NCBI RefSeq assembly: GCF_001931485.1
Contig: NZ_MSDV01000022.1
Coordinates: 1-64,000 of the forward strand
Source of the DNA: Burkholderia sp. SRS-W-2-2016
Lineage (GTDB): Bacteria; Pseudomonadota; Gammaproteobacteria; Burkholderiales; Burkholderiaceae
Length of the DNA stretch: 64,000 nt
Direction: 5' to 3'
The position numbers and the translations under genes are program-made. Positions 41,920 through 50,349 of the stretch are shown piece by piece. The notes under the pieces are model-generated. The model was given only the letters and a program-made list of their open reading frames with translations, had not been told where the DNA came from and did no database searches. The first letter of the stretch is position 1. Each line of letters starts with the position of its first letter.

Positions 41920-43422
41920 TCACAGTGCAACGGGCGGTGCGTAGGCGGCATAACCTTCCGCTTCGAGCAGGCTTGCCACCTGAATCGAGCGCAGGTCGTG
42001 ATAGAGCGGCGCGACAATCTGCACGCCGACCGGCAGGCCGCTCGCAGTGCGCCCCGCTGGCGCGACCGTCGACGGCAGACCGCACAGACCCGAGTGCCCG
42101 GCCCAGAACAACTGGGTGGTGAGCGGCTGCGGCTCGCCATTCACATCGAGCGTGCGCTGCCACGGAGCGCCCTCTTCGTCGAGCGTGAACGCCGCCGTCG
42201 CCGCTGCCGGACATAGCAACACATCGACGCGCGTGAAAAGCTCGCGCCACGCCGCCGCATATTTCTCGCGCAGCGGCTGCAATTTCAGCCAGTCGCGATG
42301 ACGCATCGCCGCGCCCGTGTATTGCAGCGACGCGTAGGTCGTGTCGGCGGGATTGGCGGCGTCCGCGGCGGCGAGCGCGCTCGCGAAGGCTTCGTCGCCG
42401 AGATAGCCGCACGTCGATGCGCGCAGCAGCAGCGTGTAGGTGCGCAGCAACTGCGCGGCGTCCAGTTGCGGACGCGCATCCCACAACACTTGCGCGCCGC
42501 GCCGCTCGAGCGCGCGGCCAAGCTCGACGATGCAGCGCTCGACTTCGGCATCCACCGGCGCTACCGGATGGTTGCTCAATACGCCGAAGCGGATCTGATC
42601 GAGACTCTTCGTATCGCAGCGCGGCAGCTCGAACCGCACCGCGCACGCGGCATCGGGCGGCGGGCCCATGATCGCTTCGAGCACCAGCGCGAGATCGTTC
42701 GCACTGCGCGCAAGCGGTCCGGCAACGTTGATGTCGGGACACGCGACGCCGCCCGGCAAGCCATGTCCGTCGAGCGACACGAGGCCGTGCGTGCTCTTGT
42801 GCGAGTAGATGCCGCAATAGTGCGCGGGGTTGCGGATCGACGAGCCGATGTCGGAGCCCACATCGAAAAACGCCTGGCCGGTACTCACCGCCGCCGCGCT
42901 GCCGCCCGACGAACCGCCCGGCGTGCGCGCGAGATCATGCGGATTGCGCGTGGTGCCGTAGATATCGTTGTAGCTTTGCCAGTCGCGCAGCCACAGCGGC
43001 ACGTTGGTCTTGCCGAGCAGCACCGCGCCGGCATCGCTCAAACGTTGCACGACCGCGGCATCGCGCGCGGCGATGTTGTCGCGAAACGCGGGATCGCCCA
43101 CCGTGGTCGGCCAGCCGGCGACGTCGAAGGACTCCTTGATCGTGAACGGCACGCCGTGCAATGGACCGCGCGGGCGGCCCGTCGCGAGTTCCTCGTCGCG
43201 CTGCCTCGCGATGGCGTGCGCGCGCTCGAAGTCGCTCAGCACGACGGCGTTGACCCGCGGGTTGGCCTCGCGCCACGCCGCTTCGCACGCGGCAACCAGC
43301 TCCTGGGAACTGACTTCGCGGCGGCGCAGCGCTGCCGCCGCGCGCGCAGCCGACGCATAGCGCCAGGCTTCAGCGGTCTGTGCCGTTCCGGCGCGGGCGA
43401 CGTTCTTTACGAGTTCTGACAT
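41920..43422 (-). CDS. Amidase-signature-family amidohydrolase
   Basis: A 500-residue amidase. The Ser-Ser-Lys triad can be placed: K96 in HGVPFTIKESFD, the cis-serine S171/S172 in TPGGSSGGSAAAV and the nucleophile S195 in GSDIGSSIRNPA. It resembles the broad-specificity amidases that hydrolyse aryl or alkyl amides. It starts the operon with the MFS carrier; operator copy F is 17 bases upstream. Together with the HDO protein and the alpha/beta hydrolase it makes an amide or N-acyl substrate of this island plausible. Confidence 0.9.
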   Translation of the reverse strand: MSELVKNVARAGTAQTAEAWRYASAARAAAALRRREVSSQELVAACEAAWREANPRVNAVVLSDFERAHAIARQRDEELATGRPRGPLHGVPFTIKESFDVAGWPTTVGDPAFRDNIAARDAAVVQRLSDAGAVLLGKTNVPLWLRDWQSYNDIYGTTRNPHDLARTPGGSSGGSAAAVSTGQAFFDVGSDIGSSIRNPAHYCGIYSHKSTHGLVSLDGHGLPGGVACPDINVAGPLARSANDLALVLEAIMGPPPDAACAVRFELPRCDTKSLDQIRFGVLSNHPVAPVDAEVERCIVELGRALERRGAQVLWDARPQLDAAQLLRTYTLLLRASTCGYLGDEAFASALAAADAANPADTTYASLQYTGAAMRHRDWLKLQPLREKYAAAWRELFTRVDVLLCPAAATAAFTLDEEGAPWQRTLDVNGEPQPLTTQLFWAGHSGLCGLPSTVAPAGRTASGLPVGVQIVAPLYHDLRSIQVASLLEAEGYAAYAPPVAL

Positions 43423-43438
43423 GGGCGCTCACTGTTCA

Positions 43439-43451
43439 GTATTTTGTATAC
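43439..43451. promoter_or_regulatory. Candidate FCD-regulator operator, copy F
   Basis: GTATTTTGTATAC: a two-base-changed left half and a perfect GTATAC right half. It lies 17 bases from the amidase start. The rest of 43423-43808 (386 bases) shows no gene that I can support. Confidence 0.65.
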
Positions 43452-43808
43452 CGTCTCAGTACAAATTTGCGTTGTCAAGTGTTTGCGCGGATGGGCGGTG
43501 CGGCGCGCCGGCATGTAGCTGCCGCGGAAACGGCGTCGGCGCAGGCGCGCGAGGTGGTCAGGCGGCGTGGTTTCTACTGGCGCTTCGCGCGCCATGCAGT
43601 CTTTGCGGCGTTGGGGGGCAGGTGCGGTTGGGCGTGATGCCAAGCCGGCGCACCCGTTCCCGCTGGATCCGATTTTTCGTCTGTAGCGTCGCTCCGATGC
43701 GGTTGTCCTCGCGGCGCACATTGTTCATTTTTTGACATCGTCGGCCGTCTATCGTCTATGGGCACCGGTATTGCCGCAGTGCCGGATACACCACTGTGAG
43801 GGGCCATC

Positions 43809-44087
43809 ATGAACTCGCCTAACCAGCCAGTTGCGAAAACTGTCGCTTACCTTTTCGTCGCATGCTCAGCAACGCTGGCTGCGCTTGCTTTCGCGGGCGC
43901 CTCCGTGCCTTGTCGCTCCGGCAGCGCGGCGACAGCAACGCAAAGCGGTAAAACGATGCCGTTGCATCACGCCAGCGTGGTTCACAAAACCAATGGCGGC
44001 GCCAACGGTAGCGTGCCGACGCCGTCGCAGTCCGGCAAACGCGTTCCCGGGGGCGACTCCATCGATCCCATGTATCGAGGAGGTTGA
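43809..44087 (+). CDS. Small secreted hypothetical protein
   Basis: A 92-residue protein with an N-terminal hydrophobic leader (VAYLFVACSATLAALAFAGA) and probable cleavage around residue 30. The rest is Ser/Gly/Asn-rich and low in complexity (NGGANGSVPTPSQSG). A GAGGGGCC stretch sits before the ATG. No family recognised; likely periplasmic. Confidence 0.5.
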   Translation: MNSPNQPVAKTVAYLFVACSATLAALAFAGASVPCRSGSAATATQSGKTMPLHHASVVHKTNGGANGSVPTPSQSGKRVPGGDSIDPMYRGG

Positions 44088-44147
44088 TGTGCCCGAGGCA
44101 GCCCCGAGAGAACCGGCACGCGGATCCGATCTACCGGTCGATCTTGC

Positions 44148-44891
44148 CTAGATGCGCTTGGCTTCGCGAATGCTCTTCAGAAACGCGCGCGTTCTGTCGC
44201 GCGTCGGATCGCCGAAGATCTGTTCCGGCGGCCCCTCTTCATACACGGCGCCGTCGCACAGAAAACAGACCTTCGACGAAACTTCGCGCGCGAAGCCCAT
44301 CTCGTGCGTCGCGAGCAACATCGTCATTCCTTCGCTCGCGAGATCGCGCACGATGTTCAGCACCTCGGAAACCAGTTCCGGGTCCAGTGCGGACGTAATT
44401 TCATCGAGCAACAGCACCATCGGATCCATCGCTAGCGCGCGCACGATCGCGACGCGCTGCTGCTGTCCGCCCGAGAGCCGGTCCGGATATTCTTTTGCCT
44501 TGTGCGCGAGACCAACGCGCTTGAGCAGCGTCATCGCGCGCTCTTGCGCCTCTTCCTTCTTCTGCTTCAGAACGCGAATCGGCGCGAGCGTCACGTTCTC
44601 CAGCACGCTCATATGCGGGAACAGGTTATAGCCCTGAAACACGATGCCGATGTCGCGACGCAACGCATCGACGTCGACGCCCGGGCCCGTGATCCGGTCA
44701 CCGTGGACCAGTATTTCGCCGTCGTCGATCAACTCGAGACCGTTGATACAGCGCAGCAGCGTCGACTTTCCCGACCCGGACGGACCGATCAGGCACACGA
44801 CGTCATGCTCGTCGACCGTCATCGCGAGGCGCTTGATGACCGACACCTCACCATACGATTTCGAAATATCGCGAATGTCGATAAACGACAT
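44148..44891 (-). CDS. Polar amino acid ABC transporter ATPase (GlnQ/HisP type)
   Basis: A 247-residue ATPase. Walker A GPSGSGKST, Q-loop GIVFQGYNLFPH, signature RLSGGQQQRVAIVRAL, Walker B LLLDEITSAL and switch ATHEMGFAREV are all intact. The usual PAAT layout ends in IFGDPTRDRTRAFL. The start MSFIDIRD follows a GGAGACTCC site. It lies 10 bases after the permease and closes an operon with permease, binding protein and dioxygenase. Confidence 0.92.
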   Translation of the reverse strand: MSFIDIRDISKSYGEVSVIKRLAMTVDEHDVVCLIGPSGSGKSTLLRCINGLELIDDGEILVHGDRITGPGVDVDALRRDIGIVFQGYNLFPHMSVLENVTLAPIRVLKQKKEEAQERAMTLLKRVGLAHKAKEYPDRLSGGQQQRVAIVRALAMDPMVLLLDEITSALDPELVSEVLNIVRDLASEGMTMLLATHEMGFAREVSSKVCFLCDGAVYEEGPPEQIFGDPTRDRTRAFLKSIREAKRI

Positions 44892-44901
44892 GGAGTCTCC
44901 C

Positions 44902-46041
44902 TCAGGCTTCACCGGCACGCATGCGCGCGCGGTCGCGCCACATCATCCGCTCGACGAAGCGGGTTTGCGGAATCGATACGACGATGAAAAGCAGCGCCAC
45001 GGTGCTGACCGCGGAAAGATTGTAGTAATTCGACGCAATCAACATCGACTGATTGAACGAATCGATTACGCCGACCACCGACACCAGCGCGGTATCTTTC
45101 TGCAACGAGATAAAGGAATTGAGCAGCGGTGGAATAATCTGCCGGATGCCCTGCGGCACGATCACGAAGCGCAAGGTCTGAAAATGCGACAGGCCGAGAG
45201 AACGCGCGGCGGCGTTCTGGCTCCAGTGAATGCTCAGAATGCCGGCGCGATAAATTTCGGCCACGTACGCGCCGACGGTCAACGTCAACGCGACAATGAC
45301 GAACACCGTCAGCGAAAAATCTTTGACTACCGGAATGCCGGTCAGCGGAATGCCGAAACCGACCAGGTAGATCACCAGCACCGCGGGCACCGCGCGAAAA
45401 ATATCGACATAGGCGGTGGCGATCAGACGAACCGGCTTGCCCGCGATGCCGGGCGCGAACATCGCGAGCGCGACGATCAAGCCCCAGATCAACACCAGCA
45501 CTTCGGTAACGATCGAGATCTTGACGTTCATCCAGAACGCGGCAAGCACTAATGGGAATGTCTTCACCATCAGGGGCACCGCGAAAAACGTCTTGGCGAC
45601 CGCCTGATGGTTGACCAGAAAGAACTGACAGACGACGACTACCACCAATTGCGCCAACGCATAGCCCAACGCGATGAAGCACTGATCACGAGCGTCGGAG
45701 CGAGCGGCGCGTGCTTCCGCGAGATCGCGGCGCGCGGCCGCGTCGCGAATCCGGGCGCTCGCCTTGAGCGCCCGGACCACCGGCACGACCACCGCGATCG
45801 ACAGCACTGCGAGAACCACGGCAAGTGCATTGACCCACGCGCCATCGAAATGAGCGGCGAGGAACGACGCACGCATCGCGGCGACCGTGTACCAGCTTCC
45901 CGCCACGACGAGCGCGACCGCCGCGATCGATGCGAGCAGAAGTGACGTGGGCACGCTCGGCGCGCGCCCCATCTTCAAACGACGTCCATTGCCGGCGGGG
46001 CCCGGGATCACGTCGCCCGACTGTCGCGTTGCATTACTCAT
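44902..46041 (-). CDS. Polar amino acid ABC transporter permease (HisM/GlnP type)
   Basis: A 379-residue permease. Besides the C-terminal five-helix core it has an extended N-terminal part with two or three extra helices (TSLLLASIAAVALVVAGS and an ALAVVLAVLSIAVVVPVV helix). The PAAT motif AYVAEIYRAGILSI and the EAA-like SLGLSHFQTLRFVIVPQ are present. Only one permease gene is found, so the transporter probably uses a homodimer. Confidence 0.9.
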   Translation of the reverse strand: MSNATRQSGDVIPGPAGNGRRLKMGRAPSVPTSLLLASIAAVALVVAGSWYTVAAMRASFLAAHFDGAWVNALAVVLAVLSIAVVVPVVRALKASARIRDAAARRDLAEARAARSDARDQCFIALGYALAQLVVVVVCQFFLVNHQAVAKTFFAVPLMVKTFPLVLAAFWMNVKISIVTEVLVLIWGLIVALAMFAPGIAGKPVRLIATAYVDIFRAVPAVLVIYLVGFGIPLTGIPVVKDFSLTVFVIVALTLTVGAYVAEIYRAGILSIHWSQNAAARSLGLSHFQTLRFVIVPQGIRQIIPPLLNSFISLQKDTALVSVVGVIDSFNQSMLIASNYYNLSAVSTVALLFIVVSIPQTRFVERMMWRDRARMRAGEA

Positions 46042-46078
46042 GGTTCAGGCTCGTTGGTTGAATGCCGGGTCGAGTCGC

Positions 46079-46954
46079 TTAGGGGTTCAGCACCGGCACT
46101 TTGGTCGGGTCCGTACCGAGCTCCGGCGTCAGGTACTTCGCGCTCAGCTTGTCCAGCGTGCCGTCTTTCTTCATCCCCTCGATCAACTGGTTGAAGGCCG
46201 CGAGATTCGGCGAATCCTTGTTGACGAGGCCGCCCCACTTCTCACCGGTATCGAAACGGCCGACCACTTCCAGCGCGCCATTCGAATTCTTCGCGCGCAA
46301 CAGCACGTTCGGCGTGTCGTAGATCACTGCATCGACCTGACCCGCGGCGAGCGCGGTGTACATCGACGGCGGATCGTTGAACACCTTCGGCGCCTCGGTG
46401 GGCTTCACGTTCTGGACGATGTAGTCGTACGCGGTGGTGCCCCGTTCAACCGCATAGCGAAGACTCGCGAGATTCTTCCTGTCGACCTTGGTGCCGGCTT
46501 TGACCAGAATGCCCTGGTCGGAATTGAAGTACGGCTCGGTGAAATTCACGACCTGCTTGCGCGGCTCGGTGATCGTGATTTCGCTCAGCGCGATATCGAA
46601 GCCTTCCGATTTTCCGGTCAGGATCTGCTGGAACGAGCGGCTCACCAGGACCACACGGTCGAGACCCGCACGATACGCCATGTTGGCGGCCATGCAGTAC
46701 TCGAAGCCGTCCTTGATCGTGTCGAGCGAGTCGCCATTCCACCAGCCCGGCACACCGAGAACCGGCCGCACCGACAGCGTGCCCGGAACGACAGTCGTCA
46801 GCTTGACGGAGCCCTTCTGCCCGCTGACTTCGCATTTGCCAAAATCCTGCGCGGCGAATGCAGTGGCGGTGATGGCACTCAAAGCGACGCACACCGCCGC
46901 CCGGTGAAGCCACGTTGTACGTTTTTCTGCGAGAGGCATGCTGCTTCGCGTCAC
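46079..46954 (-). CDS. Amino acid ABC transporter binding protein
   Basis: A 291-residue periplasmic protein with signal peptide cleaved after ATAFA (AAVCVALSAITATAFA). The GTG start is chosen because GAGGAG lies 6 bases before it; an upstream ATG in frame is less likely. The SBP_bac_3 fold is seen in ALSEITITEPRKQVVNFTEP (ligand-contact block) and YDTPNVLLRAKNSNG. It binds an amino acid or related zwitterion; ligand unknown. It lies 37 bases before the permease gene. Confidence 0.88.
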   Translation of the reverse strand: MTRSSMPLAEKRTTWLHRAAVCVALSAITATAFAAQDFGKCEVSGQKGSVKLTTVVPGTLSVRPVLGVPGWWNGDSLDTIKDGFEYCMAANMAYRAGLDRVVLVSRSFQQILTGKSEGFDIALSEITITEPRKQVVNFTEPYFNSDQGILVKAGTKVDRKNLASLRYAVERGTTAYDYIVQNVKPTEAPKVFNDPPSMYTALAAGQVDAVIYDTPNVLLRAKNSNGALEVVGRFDTGEKWGGLVNKDSPNLAAFNQLIEGMKKDGTLDKLSAKYLTPELGTDPTKVPVLNP

Positions 46955-47056
46955 GTTAGTCTCCTCATTTGTGGGGTACTGCTTCTTCAACGACCAGCTA
47001 CACGTCTACAGATCGCCGACTACGACAGCAAAGCGAGATCGGGACACGCGCTGCGC

Positions 47057-48124
47057 TCAAGCCATGCAAGGCGTCGCGGGCTGCGCGATGCCGCCATGCG
47101 GCATGCCGCCCGACACATCGCCCCACAGCACCGCATGATCTTCGGGCAACGCGCGCGAGTTGGGTACCGACAACCACAGCCTCATCAGCATCCGGTCCTG
47201 GCCGGTCGTTGCATCGTCCTTGAACGCGGTGCGCCCGTGATAGACGATATGGTTGTTCAGAAGCTGGATATCTCCAGGGGCGAAGCGCATTTCGAAGCAC
47301 TGTTCCTGCGCGATTTGCAGCAGCATCCGCAGCGCTTCGTGCTCCGCATCGGTCAGCTTGCGCACGCTCGACAGCAATTGCGCATTCTCGATGTACGTCA
47401 GCGAAAAGTGACTCGTGAGCTTACCGTCGCGTACGCCGAACACCGGCAGATCGTAAGTCACGTACTGGCCGCCGGCTTCTTCGCCGAAGCGGCTGCGTGG
47501 AATCGGGCGGCACAGCAGCGCATGCAGATCCGGCCGGCGTTTGAGCATTTCGTTGTAGACGGTCGCGCTGCTCGCGAGCTTGCTCACGCCCCCTTCCGAT
47601 GCCTGGCGCACGCACAGCAAACCAACCACGTCGCAGCGGTCGGTATGAAAGCGCAATTCGCCGGGCGACAGCGTGCGCGCGCCGGACGATAGAAACTCCT
47701 TGCCCGTCGCGTCCACGGTCGAACCATAGAGTTTGGCGCCGACGCCCGCGCCTTCGTCCTTGATCTCGCGCATCAACTCGCCGCGGCGGTTCTGGAACAT
47801 CGGCGTGCCGAGATGACGGCCCAGCGCATACCAGATGCGGCGCAACTGCTGCTGGTCATAGCGGCCGACATCGAGGCCGCGGATTTTCACCATCCCGGAG
47901 CCGTTTTCGAGTTCTTCGCGCACGTTGTCGAAGAACGCCTGCGCGCCCGGCAGCGGAAAGTTATCGCGGTCGACGTCGGTCCAGTCGATATCGGCCGACT
48001 TGCGAACGGCGATGTCAATTTCGTCCAGCACGGCCGGCGGAAAGTCTCTGACCCATCGAGGGTTTTCGTACATCTCGACACCGTTCCACACGCACGCACC
48101 TTGCAGGTATTCGGCGGATGACAT
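47057..48124 (-). CDS. TauD/TfdA-type Fe(II)/2-oxoglutarate dioxygenase
   Basis: A 355-residue dioxygenase. The facial triad is H160-x-D162 (LRFHTDRCD) and distal H296 in NNHIVYHGRTA, and a downstream arginine (R311 or R315) should bind 2-oxoglutarate. No signal peptide. It leads the operon with the ABC importer, so it probably hydroxylates or oxidatively cleaves an imported amino acid-like compound (for example a betaine, taurine-like or N-alkyl amino acid). The 102-base gap to the binding protein suggests an internal promoter or attenuation. Confidence 0.87.
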   Translation of the reverse strand: MSSAEYLQGACVWNGVEMYENPRWVRDFPPAVLDEIDIAVRKSADIDWTDVDRDNFPLPGAQAFFDNVREELENGSGMVKIRGLDVGRYDQQQLRRIWYALGRHLGTPMFQNRRGELMREIKDEGAGVGAKLYGSTVDATGKEFLSSGARTLSPGELRFHTDRCDVVGLLCVRQASEGGVSKLASSATVYNEMLKRRPDLHALLCRPIPRSRFGEEAGGQYVTYDLPVFGVRDGKLTSHFSLTYIENAQLLSSVRKLTDAEHEALRMLLQIAQEQCFEMRFAPGDIQLLNNHIVYHGRTAFKDDATTGQDRMLMRLWLSVPNSRALPEDHAVLWGDVSGGMPHGGIAQPATPCMA

Positions 48125-48490
48125 GGGTTCTCCGAAGTGATTGAGACCTGAGCGGTATCGGCCCTGATCTTCGATGTGGTTAGCACGGCGCGACTGCCGC
48201 GCTGCAGGGATGTATACACAGGATATGCACGATAAGTCGCGACTAGTTTTCCTTCAAGCGGCTTCCGTAAGAATGCGGGCAAACACCTATCTGAAGCGCT
48301 TTGTTCGAGGAGCGTTCGCTCATTTGGTTGACGCCGCAACTACCCCTGGCCTGAAGCGACAACCTTGCCGATGCAGTTTTCAACCACGGGTTATAGCTAT
48401 GGGATTGATCTATGCGTCGCGCCGCAACAGTGCCCGAGCGCAAGCCTGTTTCGAGCGATGCGTCAGCGGCGGCATCCCGACGCCTCGAAT
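48125..48490. promoter_or_regulatory. Intergenic region before the dioxygenase operon
   Basis: A 366-base gap between the converging-in-direction MFS stop and the dioxygenase start; all flanking genes are minus-strand. It must hold the dioxygenase operon promoter. A palindrome TGTATACA lies at 48211-48218 and shares the GTATAC core with the second island's operator, but the left half of the 13-base element is absent. No gene was found. Confidence 0.4.
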
Positions 48491-49762
48491 TTACTGCTGG
48501 GTATCGTGAAGTCGATCCGGAACGAACAGCGCAGTAACGCCGCTCAAAAAGAAAACCGCCCCCACCACGAGAAACCCGAGACCGATAGAAAACTGCGTCG
48601 CGATAAAACCGATAATAATCGGCGCCGCGCCCGACAAAAATCGCCCCAGGTTGTAGGACCCACCCACCGCCGTACCCCGCACCGAAGTCGCGAAGCTTTC
48701 CGACATGAACGTGCCGATCGTGCCGAGCGGCACGCCGTACAAAAAGCCGAAGAACAGCATCAGCATCGCAATGTTCTCGCGGGTGTGCCAGAAGATGATC
48801 ACCGGCAGGAATAGCGCCGCGCCGATGCAGCCGAGCACATACACGCCGCGCCGGCTCCAGCGGTCACCGAGCCAGCCCGCGAAAATCTTGCCGATGAACG
48901 CGACCACATAGGTGCCGATCATATAGCCGGTCAGCGAGCTGAACTTGAGGTGCAGTTCTTTTTCGAGGTATGTAGGCAGCCAGTTGTTCAGCCCATAGAA
49001 CCCGGACAGCACGAAAACCGACGCGAGCGTCCACAGAATAAACATCATGCGCGCCTGGGGGTCGCTGAAGATCAACGCGTAACGATTGTCGAGCAGGCGC
49101 TTGCCGCCCGCGCCGCCCGTTCGGCCCGCGCGGCCGGTGCGAGTCGCAAGCCATGCGGCCGGCTCCGGCACCGCGAATTTGATCACGAACGCCAGCAATA
49201 ACGGCACCGCCGATACGTAGTACAACATGCGCCAGCCGTAGTGCGGCAGGATCCAGTTGCTGAGTGCAATCACCACGATATAGCCGGCGGAAATGCCGGT
49301 CTGCAGCATGCCGAGAATCAGCGAGCGCCGCTCGGTAGGGACATACTCGGCCACCAGCGTCGTGACCAGCACCATACATCCGATGCCCAACGAACTGATA
49401 AAGCGGACCGCCGCGAATTCGACGAAGCTGTGCGTGAAACCGAGCATCCCCGCGCCGAGCGAAAACAGCCCGAGCGCCCACGCGACGACCCGCACGCGCC
49501 CGAGCCGGTCGCTGGCCCAGCCGCCGACAATCCCGCCAATCGCCATACCGAGCAACGTCAGGCTCCCCAGCGCGCCGGCCTGGACATTCGTCAGCCCGAA
49601 CTCGTCCTTGATGCGCGACAGCGTGAGACCGTACATCATCACGTCGGCGCCATCGGCCATCAGCGCGAGATAGCCGAGCGCAAACACCAGCAGCCAGCGG
49701 CTTCCCGTCGCGGTGCGTTGTATCCCGGTTTGGTACTGCTGCAGATCGGATTGCGTTTTCAT
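48491..49762 (-). CDS. MFS transporter, AAHS type (second in this operon)
   Basis: A 423-residue, 12-helix carrier. The first helix contains LALMADGADVMMYGLTL, the AAHS-like signature, and the loop GGWASDRLGRVRVV follows. It is the last gene of the gamma-glutamyltransferase operon and overlaps the GAF gene by ATGA. Possible role: import of an aromatic or amino acid-like substrate, or export of a product. Confidence 0.88.
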   Translation of the reverse strand: MKTQSDLQQYQTGIQRTATGSRWLLVFALGYLALMADGADVMMYGLTLSRIKDEFGLTNVQAGALGSLTLLGMAIGGIVGGWASDRLGRVRVVAWALGLFSLGAGMLGFTHSFVEFAAVRFISSLGIGCMVLVTTLVAEYVPTERRSLILGMLQTGISAGYIVVIALSNWILPHYGWRMLYYVSAVPLLLAFVIKFAVPEPAAWLATRTGRAGRTGGAGGKRLLDNRYALIFSDPQARMMFILWTLASVFVLSGFYGLNNWLPTYLEKELHLKFSSLTGYMIGTYVVAFIGKIFAGWLGDRWSRRGVYVLGCIGAALFLPVIIFWHTRENIAMLMLFFGFLYGVPLGTIGTFMSESFATSVRGTAVGGSYNLGRFLSGAAPIIIGFIATQFSIGLGFLVVGAVFFLSGVTALFVPDRLHDTQQ

Positions 49763-50322
49763 GAAAGAGCGATGCCAGCGGAAAGTCCACTAATCTGCTT
49801 GAGTAGTGCGGGGACAAGGAACGCGCCTATCAGGAGTCCCACACGTTCATGGTCGCTCCTGTACCAGCCTTCCTTGTGGGTGAGGTTCATTGTGCCGATG
49901 CAGACACCGTCGTACGCGATCGGAATGTTCAGAATCGATCCGAGGCCCAGGTCGTTCATCACCGCGTGATCGTCGAATGCTTCACGAATGCCTTGCGAGG
50001 TCGTCGCGCGAAACGGCTTGAGATCCTGCAGAATCTGTTTCGCCCACGCGGTGCCCTGCTTTTTCTTGCGGCCGCCCAGCGGATAAACGTCCGGCATATT
50101 CGAATAGACGCGTTCCACTTCCTGGCGCTGCGCGTCGTAGCACATGATCGTGATGAGGCTCAGGCCTATCGTGCTGGCCGCCACCGCATGAACCGCACGG
50201 AACAGTTCGAGCGGCTGATCGTCCATCCGGATCGCCATCGCGAGTCGCTCGAGATCGGCGACGCCGATCGCCTGCGTGTCCGATGTTGCGGGTACTGTCG
50301 GATTGAGTTGCATCGGTTGCAA
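49759..50322 (-). CDS. Stand-alone GAF-domain protein
   Basis: A 187-residue protein that is almost entirely one GAF domain: LERLAMAIRMDD helix, IGLSLITIMCYD strand, GTAWAKQILQDL, LGLGSILNIPIAYDGVCIGTMNLTH core, and a C-terminal helix. No HTH, kinase or cyclase domain is attached. The cysteine pattern of free-methionine-sulfoxide reductases is not seen. It is translationally linked to the MFS gene, so it may be a small-molecule sensor or an enzyme-like accessory. Confidence 0.8.
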   Translation of the reverse strand: MQPMQLNPTVPATSDTQAIGVADLERLAMAIRMDDQPLELFRAVHAVAASTIGLSLITIMCYDAQRQEVERVYSNMPDVYPLGGRKKKQGTAWAKQILQDLKPFRATTSQGIREAFDDHAVMNDLGLGSILNIPIAYDGVCIGTMNLTHKEGWYRSDHERVGLLIGAFLVPALLKQISGLSAGIALS

Positions 50323-50349
50323 TGAAGTCTGGATGAAGTCGTGAAAGGT

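Noticed and set aside
45887-47692. A 601-residue plus-strand open frame
   Set aside because: It runs opposite the ABC binding protein, permease and dioxygenase, which have clear families; composition is that of an antisense shadow.
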